DNA from: Oscillospiraceae bacterium
Lineage (GTDB): Bacteria > Bacillota > Clostridia > Oscillospirales > Oscillospiraceae
Direction of reading: 5' to 3'
DNA length: 7,891 bases
NCBI GenBank assembly: GCA_016296565.1
Contig: JAEDJB010000087.1
Coordinates: forward strand, 1-7,891
A model generated the notes under the pieces. That model did no database searches. It saw nothing but the letters and a program-made list of their open reading frames with translations, and was not told the DNA's origin. A program made the translations under genes and the position numbers. Positions 1 through 5,016 of this stretch are shown here, piece after piece (within the stretch, counting starts at the first letter, position 1; every line of letters starts with the position of its first letter).

Positions 1-45
1 TTGGTAAGGATGAGGTCGGCGGTTCAAATCCGCCCAGCAGCTCCA
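1..45 (+). tRNA. tRNA-Thr (anticodon GGT), 3' part only
   Basis: The window opens inside a tRNA. Bases 1-7 (TTGGTAA) read as a seven-base anticodon loop with anticodon GGT, which decodes ACC/ACU threonine codons. Next come the 3' strand of the anticodon stem (GGATG, 8-12), a five-base variable loop (AGGTC, 13-17), a T arm with a perfect five-pair stem (GGCGG/CCGCC) around the loop TTCAAAT (18-34), the 3' acceptor strand CAGCAGC (35-41), discriminator T42 and an encoded CCA (43-45). The 5' half (acceptor, D arm, 5' anticodon stem) lies before the window. The identity depends on the loop phasing; the complementary 5' stem strand, expected to be CATCC, would confirm it. Confidence 0.88.
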
Positions 46-47
46 AA

Positions 48-79
48 AACTCTGGAAACTTCGGTTTCCGGAGTTTTTT
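48..79 (+). terminator. Rho-independent terminator behind tRNA-Thr
   Basis: The arms 48-59 (AACTCTGGAAAC) and 64-75 (GTTTCCGGAGTT) pair over twelve positions with one G-T wobble around a TTCG tetraloop. A run of six T (74-79) follows. It sits three bases after the tRNA CCA end and would end the tRNA transcript. Confidence 0.9.
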
Positions 80-90
80 GTTTCTTCGGG

Positions 91-125
91 AAAAACGCCC
101 GGATGCTCTAAATGGCATCCGGGCG
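91..125 (-). terminator. Rho-independent terminator of the flavin reductase-like gene
   Basis: The arms 96-106 (CGCCCGGATGC) and 115-125 (GCATCCGGGCG) are perfectly complementary over eleven pairs with an eight-base loop. On the minus strand the hairpin is followed by five T (plus-strand A91-A95). It lies nine bases downstream of the stop codon of the leftward gene and faces the tRNA terminator, so the two converging units are separately insulated. Confidence 0.9.
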
Positions 126-133
126 TCTGGTTT

Positions 134-694
134 TTAGATGAGCTTTTTCCCGTCGGAGTAGGCCTTGCCCACAACATCGCCCACCAGGCGATAGTCCTTG
201 CGGGCCCGGTCATAGGCCAGGGGCTTGAGCTTGCCGGCGTCCACCAGGCCGTCCTCCCCCAGGATGGACTCGTCGGCGCTCATGTTCATCACCTCGCCCA
301 CAACCCGCAGGCCGCCGTAGGTGTCTGTCATTTCCACCACCCGGCACTCCAGAGTCAGGGGGAACTCCTCCAGGATGGGGGCGTCCACAAACTCACTTTT
401 GACTGCATGCATCCCTGCCTTTTCGATTTTGTTCTCCTTGTGACCGGAAACCAGGCCGAAGTAATCGGCCTCCACCAGGTGGGTCTGGTCGGCGAAGCTC
501 ATGGTAAAGGCTTTCTTCAGAAGAATGTTCTCCGTGGTCTTGTGGCCCCGGGAGATGTTGATGTCCACATACTTGCTGCCGCACAGGCCGCCCCAGGCCA
601 CGTTCATGGCGTTGGGCACGCCGTTTTCGTCATAGGTGGCGATAACCAGCACCGGCTGGGGATAAAAGGCAACGTCGCTGAAATTTTTCCGCAT
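134..694 (-). CDS. Flavin reductase / flavoredoxin-like protein
   Basis: This encodes a 186-residue soluble protein of the flavin reductase-like (flavoredoxin, COG1853) family. These are small FMN-binding split-barrel proteins that carry electrons or reduce flavin for a partner enzyme; the partner here is unknown. Visible family marks are the N-terminal strand ending in PNAMNVAW (27-34), the R49/H51/T53 segment before a helix (RGHKTTENI), and the GLVSGHKENK stretch (80-89) typical of flavoredoxins. No signal peptide or membrane segment is seen. An open frame continues upstream to 781, but I place the start at ATG 694: GGAGGA (plus 701-706) lies six bases before it, and the extra upstream residues would be encoded by the promoter itself. 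It is a single-gene unit with its own promoter and terminator, divergent from sdaAB. Family is secure; physiological role is not. Confidence 0.88.
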   Translation of the reverse strand: MRKNFSDVAFYPQPVLVIATYDENGVPNAMNVAWGGLCGSKYVDINISRGHKTTENILLKKAFTMSFADQTHLVEADYFGLVSGHKENKIEKAGMHAVKSEFVDAPILEEFPLTLECRVVEMTDTYGGLRVVGEVMNMSADESILGEDGLVDAGKLKPLAYDRARKDYRLVGDVVGKAYSDGKKLI

Positions 695-719
695 AAGGAT
701 TCCTCCAGTTTTATTGGTA

Positions 720-740
720 TTCCGGCAGGACTGCCTGGAA
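720..740. repeat. Inverted repeat in the leader of the flavin reductase-like gene
   Basis: TTCCGGCAG (720-728) and CTGCCTGGAA (731-740) are complementary apart from one extra base, around a two-base centre. It lies just downstream of the predicted start of transcription, between promoter and ribosome binding site. It could be a repressor site or an RNA hairpin; the two-base loop fits a DNA-protein site better than a stable hairpin. Confidence 0.5.
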
Positions 741-752
741 GCTATCCCCTGT

Positions 753-781
753 ATTATACCAACTGGAGGGCGAGGGGGCAA
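753..781 (-). promoter_or_regulatory. Sigma-A promoter of the flavin reductase-like gene
   Basis: On the minus strand there is a consensus -10 TATAAT (plus 753-758) preceded by an extended TGG, a 17-base spacer, and TTGCCC (plus 776-781) as -35. Transcription would start near 746, leaving a leader of about 50 bases. That leader contains an imperfect inverted repeat (720-740). Confidence 0.8.
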
Positions 782-860
782 GGGGGGCTTTTTCCTTGAA
801 ACCCTTAGGATTTCTGATGTCTTCGCGCGGATTTTTCCAGTGGCTTTTTCCTGTGGGATG

Positions 861-877
861 TGTTATATAAATATACT
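861..877 (+). promoter_or_regulatory. Probable -10 region of the sdaAB-sdaAA promoter
   Basis: An AT-rich stretch offers overlapping -10 candidates: TATATA (864-869) with an extended TGT in front, TATAAA (866-871), and TATACT (872-877). None has a good -35 at 16-18 bases, so this is either an extended -10 promoter or one that needs an activator. A leader of roughly 30 bases would precede sdaAB. Confidence 0.4.
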
Positions 878-908
878 GAGGTAGAATTTCGACAGAAGGA
901 GAACCGCA

Positions 909-1610
909 ATGTTAAACTTGTTTGATATTCTGGGGCCCGTTATGGTTGGGCCGTCCAGTTCTCACACGGCCGGGGCCGTGCGCATCGGCCTCATGGCCCG
1001 GAGCCTTTTGGGCGAGCCGCCGGTGGAGGCGGCCATTCATCTTCACGGCTCTTTTGCCGAGACCGGCTCCGGCCACGGCACCGACCGGGCACTGGTTGCC
1101 GGACTGCTGGGGATGCAGCCCGATGACCTGCGGATTCCCGGGGCGGCCCAGGAGGCCGAAAAGGCCGGGCTTTCCGTCACCATTGACACGGTAGACCTGC
1201 GGGAGGCCCACCCCAACACAGCCGTTCTGGAGGTCAGGGGCGCCAGCGGCAGAACGTTGGAGCTTCAGGCCTCCAGCCTGGGGGGCGGCCGGATCATGGT
1301 GAACAAGCTGGACGGCATCGAGGTCAGCTTCAGCGGGGCCTTCAACACCCTGGTGGTCCGCAGCCGGGACGTAAACGGCGTCGTCTCCGGGGTCACCAGC
1401 ATCCTCTATCAGATCGGGGTGAATGTGGCCAACATGAGCGTCTGCCGGCCCAAGCGGGGGGCGGATATGCTGATGGTCATTGAGGCGGACGAGCACATCA
1501 AGCCCAGCCAGGTGGCCTTTCTCAACGAGCTGCCCAATATCATCTCTGTGACCTATTACGACAAGGAGGAGGAAGACGATGGCACTGGATTCGATGAAGG
1601 AAATCTTTGA
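909..1610 (+). CDS. sdaAB: L-serine dehydratase, iron-sulfur dependent, beta subunit
   Basis: Together with the alpha subunit this forms the cytoplasmic [4Fe-4S] L-serine ammonia-lyase, which converts L-serine to pyruvate and ammonia. The 233-residue protein begins with the serine dehydratase beta-chain domain, marked by GPSSSHTAGAVRIG (14-27), GSGHGTDRAL (53-62) and ASSLGGGRI (121-129). It ends in an ACT domain (about 147-218), the small ligand-binding fold often used for amino-acid sensing. The start at 909 has AGGAG (897-901) seven bases upstream. It is slightly longer than the roughly 220 residues I expect for Firmicute SdaAB. The extra acidic tail (EEEDDGTGFDEGNL) is encoded by bases that also carry the ribosome binding site and first codons of sdaAA. 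Family and subunit assignment are firm. Confidence 0.96.
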   Translation: MLNLFDILGPVMVGPSSSHTAGAVRIGLMARSLLGEPPVEAAIHLHGSFAETGSGHGTDRALVAGLLGMQPDDLRIPGAAQEAEKAGLSVTIDTVDLREAHPNTAVLEVRGASGRTLELQASSLGGGRIMVNKLDGIEVSFSGAFNTLVVRSRDVNGVVSGVTSILYQIGVNVANMSVCRPKRGADMLMVIEADEHIKPSQVAFLNELPNIISVTYYDKEEEDDGTGFDEGNL

Positions 1611-2451
1611 GGCAATGGAGGACCAGGGCCTGCCCTTCTGGGAGGTCATTCTCCGGGCGGATATGGAGGACCGGCAGGTGAGCCGAAACCAGTCCATGGC
1701 CAAGATGCTCACCGTCTGGCAGGCCATGTCAGAGGCCGCCGACAATTACAGCGGCCGCCGCCGGAGCGCCAGCGGCCTGGTGGGAGGCGACGGCATGAAG
1801 ATGCGCCAGTACACCCTCCGGGGCAAGGCCATGACCGGGGGCTACGTCAGCGAGGTGATCGCCGAGGCCCTGAGCATGGCCGAATCCAACGCCTGCATGT
1901 GCCGGATCGTGGCGGCCCCCACCGCCGGGGCCTGCGGGGTGTTGCCGGCGGTGATGCTTCCCCTGTGCCGCCGGGAAAAACTGACCCAGCACCAGATCCT
2001 GGAGGCGCTGTATGTGGCCAGCGGCATCGGCGCGGTGGTGGCCCACAAGGCCAGCATTGCTGGGGCCTCCGGGGGCTGCCAGGCGGAGATCGGCACCGCC
2101 TCCGCCATGGCGGCGGGTGCCTTGGTGGCGCTGCGGGGCGGCACCGGAGAGCAGATCGGCCACGCAGTGGCTATGGCCCTGAAAAACCTTATGGGTCTGG
2201 TCTGCGACCCGGTGGCAGGTCTCGTGGAGGTGCCCTGCGTCAAGCGCAACGTCATCGGCGCGGTGAACGCGGTGAGCGCCGCGGACATGGCTCTGGCGGG
2301 GATCGAGAGCCGCATCCCCGTGGACGAGGTCATCGACGCCATGGGCGAGGTGGGCCGCCGGATGCCGGTGGAGTTCCGGGAGACCGCCCTGGGCGGCCTG
2401 GCCGCCACCCCCACAGGGCAGGCGGTGAAAACCCGGATGCAGAAGCCGTAA
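1579..2451 (+). CDS. sdaAA: L-serine dehydratase, iron-sulfur dependent, alpha subunit
   Basis: This is the catalytic, cluster-binding subunit of L-serine dehydratase; 290 residues, about the usual size. Three cysteines, C167 (GGCQAE), C209 (CDPVAG) and C220 (VPC), have spacings of 42 and 11. That matches the spacing I recall for the cluster ligands of the single-chain Legionella enzyme, so they are the likely [4Fe-4S] ligands. APTAGACGVLPA (112-123) is the other family hallmark. The start codon lies inside sdaAB, in another frame, with a 32-base overlap. Its ribosome binding site AAGGAGG (1563-1569) is within sdaAB, pointing to translational coupling and matched subunit amounts. The protein would be oxygen-sensitive, which fits an anaerobe. 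A transporter remnant begins 16 bases after the stop. Confidence 0.96.
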   Translation: MALDSMKEIFEAMEDQGLPFWEVILRADMEDRQVSRNQSMAKMLTVWQAMSEAADNYSGRRRSASGLVGGDGMKMRQYTLRGKAMTGGYVSEVIAEALSMAESNACMCRIVAAPTAGACGVLPAVMLPLCRREKLTQHQILEALYVASGIGAVVAHKASIAGASGGCQAEIGTASAMAAGALVALRGGTGEQIGHAVAMALKNLMGLVCDPVAGLVEVPCVKRNVIGAVNAVSAADMALAGIESRIPVDEVIDAMGEVGRRMPVEFRETALGGLAATPTGQAVKTRMQKP

Positions 2452-2467
2452 TCTGCAGGGGAAAAAC

Positions 2468-2629
2468 ATGGCAGAAATAGAAAATAAGAAACGATCCCTG
2501 ATTTTTGTTAACATTATGATCTCTGCCGTTGCCACTGCCATGCTGGCAACGGCCATGACCACGGCGCTGCCCCCGGTGACGGAATATTTTGGGGTCAGCT
2601 TTGTGGTGAAAGGGAAACGGAGACCGTAA
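2468..2629 (+). pseudogene. Remnant of an MFS (DHA2/EmrB-type) transporter, N-terminal end only
   Basis: An open frame of 53 codons starts at ATG 2468 with AGGGG (2457-2461) six bases upstream, only 16 bases behind sdaAA. Its product begins with a short basic leader (ENKKRS), then one hydrophobic segment (about 11-34) ending in TTALPPVTEYFGVS (31-44). This closely resembles the first transmembrane helix and following loop of 14-helix multidrug-type MFS transporters, which are normally around 450-500 residues. After FGVS the sequence departs into VVKGKRRP and stops. The charged tail might be the original C-terminus joined by an internal deletion, or random read-through. A genuine one-helix small protein is possible but less likely. 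The family call rests on motif resemblance only. Confidence 0.6.
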
Positions 2630-2683
2630 AGATATCGGTCTAAAACCCTCCCCCGCCCGGGCCCAACGGCTTGCGGCGGGGGA
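2621..2683. repeat. Two consecutive inverted repeats between the MFS remnant and the threonine aldolase gene
   Basis: AGACCG (2621-2626) pairs with CGGTCT (2636-2641), and TCCCCCGCC (2649-2657) pairs with GGCGGGGGA (2675-2683). The second is strong but neither is followed by a T run on the plus strand, so neither is a standard terminator. They may be leftovers of the region disturbed when the transporter was truncated. The -35 candidate of the next promoter lies at the start of the second right arm. Confidence 0.5.
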
Positions 2684-2708
2684 ACTGCTGTGATAGAATA
2701 AACTATCA
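2671..2708 (+). promoter_or_regulatory. Candidate promoter of the threonine aldolase-FAH operon with overlapping palindrome
   Basis: TTGCGG (2671-2676), a 17-base spacer and TAGAAT (2694-2699) preceded by TGA make a plausible sigma-A promoter with an extended -10. The perfect inverted repeat TGATAG-N6-CTATCA (2691-2708) covers the -10, where a repressor would block polymerase. A leader of about 70 bases follows; it has two short hairpins (2712-2727 and about 2727-2745). Confidence 0.5.
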
Positions 2709-2775
2709 TTCTCCCGCTGGGGCGGGATGGACCAAAGGGTTCCATTCCGCTTACACTGGAGCAGGAGGGATTTTC

Positions 2776-3819
2776 ATGATTCGATTTGAATGCGACTACG
2801 CCGAGGGGGCCCACGAGCGCATCCTCCGGCGTCTGTTCGAGACCAATCTGGAGCAGACCCCCGGCTACGGGGAGGACCACTACTGCGACCAGGCCCGGGC
2901 CTATATCCGGGACCTGTGCCGGGATGACAGCCTGGACGTCCACTTCCTGGTGGGGGGCACCCAGACCAACGCCACGGTGATTACCGCCGCTCTGCGGCCC
3001 CATCAGGGGGTGATCGCTGCCGTCAGCGGCCACATCAACTGCCACGAAACCGGGGCCATCGAGGCCGGGGGCCACAAGGTCCTGGCGGTGCCCAGCGGGG
3101 ACGGCAAGCTCACCGCCCTGGACATCCGCCGGGTGTACCGGGCCCACTGGGAGGACGTCACCCACGAGCACATGGTGCAGCCCGGCATGGTCTATATTTC
3201 CCAGCCCACGGAGAACGGCACCCTTTACAGCCGCCGGGAGCTGGAGGAAATCTGGCGGACCTGCGGGGACTGCGGCCTGCTCCTCTTTGTGGACGGGGCC
3301 CGGCTGGGGTACGGCCTTATGAGCGAAGCCTGCGACGTGACCCTGCCGGATCTGGCCCGGCTGTGCGATGCCTTCTACCTGGGGGGCACCAAGCAGGGGC
3401 TGCTCTTCGGGGAGGCGGTGGTCCTGTGCAACCCTGTGCTCAAGCGGGACTTCCGCTACATTATGAAGCAGCAGGGGGCCATGCTGGCCAAGGGCCGCCT
3501 GCTGGGGGTGCAGTACTGCGCCATGCTGGAGGACGGCCTGTACTTCGACCTGGCCAAGCGGGCCGACCGGCTGGCCATGGAGATCCGCCGGGCCTTTGAG
3601 GACCGGGGCTACCCCATGCTTTTCGATTCCTATACCAACCAGCAGTACCCCATCCTGCCGGACGAGGTGCTGGAAACGCTGGAGGAGGACTTCGCCTTTG
3701 CCTTCTGGAGCAAGGTGGACGGAGAACACACGGCGGTGCGGGTATGCACCAGCTGGGCAACGGAGGAGCGGGCAGTGAAGGAGCTGATCCGGGCGCTGGA
3801 CCGCTGCACCGGAGACTAA
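2776..3819 (+). CDS. Threonine aldolase family PLP-dependent lyase
   Basis: This encodes a 347-residue cytoplasmic fold-type I PLP enzyme of the beta-eliminating lyase/threonine aldolase family (PF01212, COG2008). Such enzymes cleave L-threonine or L-allo-threonine to glycine and acetaldehyde, often with broad beta-hydroxy amino acid specificity. Visible landmarks are the cofactor-binding GGTQTN (60-65), H86 in SGHINCHETGAIE (likely stacking on PLP), D173 in FVDGARLGYG (pairs with the pyridine nitrogen), and K206 in YLGGTKQG (Schiff-base lysine). The frame is open back to 2671, but ATG 2776 has AGGAGGG (2763-2769) six bases upstream and starts the conserved fold, so I take it as the start. 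It is followed 16 bases later by the FAH-family gene in the same operon. The exact substrate cannot be read from sequence; other activities in this superfamily remain possible. Confidence 0.9.
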   Translation: MIRFECDYAEGAHERILRRLFETNLEQTPGYGEDHYCDQARAYIRDLCRDDSLDVHFLVGGTQTNATVITAALRPHQGVIAAVSGHINCHETGAIEAGGHKVLAVPSGDGKLTALDIRRVYRAHWEDVTHEHMVQPGMVYISQPTENGTLYSRRELEEIWRTCGDCGLLLFVDGARLGYGLMSEACDVTLPDLARLCDAFYLGGTKQGLLFGEAVVLCNPVLKRDFRYIMKQQGAMLAKGRLLGVQYCAMLEDGLYFDLAKRADRLAMEIRRAFEDRGYPMLFDSYTNQQYPILPDEVLETLEEDFAFAFWSKVDGEHTAVRVCTSWATEERAVKELIRALDRCTGD

Positions 3820-3835
3820 AGGGAGGGAAACACCA

Positions 3836-4696
3836 ATGAAACTGTACACCGTAGCCCACCAGGGCAAGACCCTGGTCTGCCTGGAAGGGACCAAAGGGGC
3901 ACTGATCCCCCTGCCCTACGAGACCATGAATCAGCTGCTGCGGGACGACCCGGACCACCGGGCCCAGGTCCTGACCCAGAGCGCCTCGGCCCCGGGAGAG
4001 CTGTCCCTGGACCAGGTGCGGGTGCTGGCACCCATTCCGGAGCCCATGCAGGATGTGATCTGCCTGGGCATGAACTACCAGAAGCACAAGGCGGAGGCGG
4101 AGCAGTTTGACCCCCAGGCCTTTACCCGGGATCGGGGAAACGCCGTCTACTTCTCCAAGCGTGCTGCCCACTGCCCCGGCCCCGGGGACCCCATCCCCGG
4201 GCACTTTGACATCGTGGACAGCCTGGACTACGAAACCGAGCTGGCGGTGGTCCTGGGGAAGGACGCCTGGCAGGTGGCGGAGGAGGATGCCTTCGACTAT
4301 GTGCTGGGCTACACCATTGTGAACGACGTGTCCGCCCGGAATTTACAGACCGGCCACAAGCAGTGGTACATGGGCAAGGGGCTGGACGGCTTCACCCCCA
4401 TGGGCCCCTGCATCGTCACCAAGGACGAATTTGCCCAGCCTCCGGCCCAGGCCATCCGCACCTGGATCAACGGGGAACTGCGGCAGGATGCTGTGACCGA
4501 CGAGCTGATTTTCGGCATCGCCTACGTGATCCACGAGCTGTCCCAGGGCATGACCCTGAAAGCGGGAACCATCATCGCCACCGGCACCCCCGCCGGCGTG
4601 GGCATGGGCTTTGACCCGCCCAAGTTTTTGAACCCCGGCGACCTGGTCCGGTGCGAAATAGAAGGCATCGGTGTTCTGGAAAACCGGGTGGAATAA
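3836..4696 (+). CDS. Fumarylacetoacetate hydrolase (FAH) family protein
   Basis: This encodes 286 residues: an N-terminal domain of about 70 residues, then the FAH catalytic domain (PF01557, COG0179). Members are metal-dependent hydrolases, isomerases or decarboxylases acting on beta-diketo or 2-oxo acids, for example acylpyruvate hydrolases and oxaloacetate decarboxylases. The metal triad is visible as E133 and E135 (DYETELAVV) and D164 (VNDVSARNLQ). The H84-x-x-E87 pair in GMNYQKHKAE matches the lid dyad of FAHD1-type enzymes, K181 is conserved, and TGTPAGVG (249-256) is the family signature. ATG 3836 follows GGGAGGG (3821-3827). Its position behind a threonine aldolase suggests a substrate from C2-C4 oxo acids, but that is inference. 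Many such genes are over-annotated as aromatic catabolism enzymes; no other aromatic pathway gene is here. Confidence 0.92.
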   Translation: MKLYTVAHQGKTLVCLEGTKGALIPLPYETMNQLLRDDPDHRAQVLTQSASAPGELSLDQVRVLAPIPEPMQDVICLGMNYQKHKAEAEQFDPQAFTRDRGNAVYFSKRAAHCPGPGDPIPGHFDIVDSLDYETELAVVLGKDAWQVAEEDAFDYVLGYTIVNDVSARNLQTGHKQWYMGKGLDGFTPMGPCIVTKDEFAQPPAQAIRTWINGELRQDAVTDELIFGIAYVIHELSQGMTLKAGTIIATGTPAGVGMGFDPPKFLNPGDLVRCEIEGIGVLENRVE

Positions 4697-4704
4697 AAAG
4701 ACGC

Positions 4705-4741
4705 AAAAAACCAGCAGAGCGAAACGCTCTGCTGGTTTTTT
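4705..4741. terminator. Bidirectional Rho-independent terminator
   Basis: Eleven perfect base pairs, CCAGCAGAGCG (4711-4721) with CGCTCTGCTGG (4725-4735), surround an AAA loop, flanked by six A (4705-4710) and six T (4736-4741). It can stop the rightward threonine aldolase-FAH operon, nine bases after its last stop codon. It can also stop the leftward decarboxylase transcript once that has crossed the repeat element. Confidence 0.95.
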
Positions 4742-4749
4742 GCTGCGTC

Positions 4750-4950
4750 AAAGCAGCCTCCCCTTTGAAGGGGAGGGGGACCGCGAAGCGGTGGAGAGGT
4801 GTCGCCTGGGAGGCGCAATCGGGAGCGGTACGACGGAACCAGGGAGGATATCCGCCGCTCTGCTTCGTCAGCGCTCCCGAGGGGATCCTCTCAGGGCAGC
4901 ACCCCTCAGTCAGCTTCGCTGACAGCTCCCCTCTCCAGGGGAGCCTTTTT
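4750..4950. mobile_element. Small non-coding element with nested inverted repeats (MITE-like dispersed repeat)
   Basis: Two imperfect inverted copies of about 47 bases bound the element: 4755-4801 and, on the other strand, 4946-4900. Each arm carries two hairpins of its own. On the left these are CCTCCCC/GGGGAGG (4757-4776) and ACCGC-GAA-GCGGT (4780-4792); on the right GTCAGC-TTC-GCTGAC (4909-4923) and GCTCCCCT/AGGGGAGC (4925-4944). The interior adds CGCCT-GGG-AGGCG (4803-4815) and the distant pair CGGGAGCG (4820-4827) / CGCTCCCG (4872-4879). No convincing gene lies inside. The right-end hairpin with TTTTT (4946-4950) can also act as a plus-strand terminator. I recall similar CTCCCC/GGGGAG inverted-repeat elements in many copies in Ruminococcaceae genomes, but copy number cannot be seen here. 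Confidence 0.7.
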
Positions 4951-5016
4951 GGGGTGGGAGGGTACACGACCACTGAATGTGCGCCCAGCCGGTGGGTCCG
5001 CCCGGAAGGCAGACCA
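4951..5016. other. Spacer between the repeat element and the decarboxylase stop codon
   Basis: Sixty-six bases with no recognisable gene or terminator. With the element and terminator to its left it forms a gene-free stretch of 320 bases. The leftward decarboxylase message has no hairpin with a T run here, so its 3' end is probably at 4705-4741. Confidence 0.5.

Noticed and set aside
2649..2683. Terminator behind the sdaAB-sdaAA-remnant unit
   Set aside because: The stem is strong but is followed by AACTGCTG and not by a T run, so standard intrinsic termination is not supported.
2630..2775. T-box leader before the threonine aldolase gene
   Set aside because: The stretch around AAAGGGTTCC looked suggestive, but the T-box core (TGGNACCGCG type) and a terminator/antiterminator pair are missing.
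1729..3894. Open frame of 721 codons on the minus strand
   Set aside because: It is antisense to sdaAA, the transporter remnant and the threonine aldolase gene, all well supported by conserved motifs, and its translation resembles no family.
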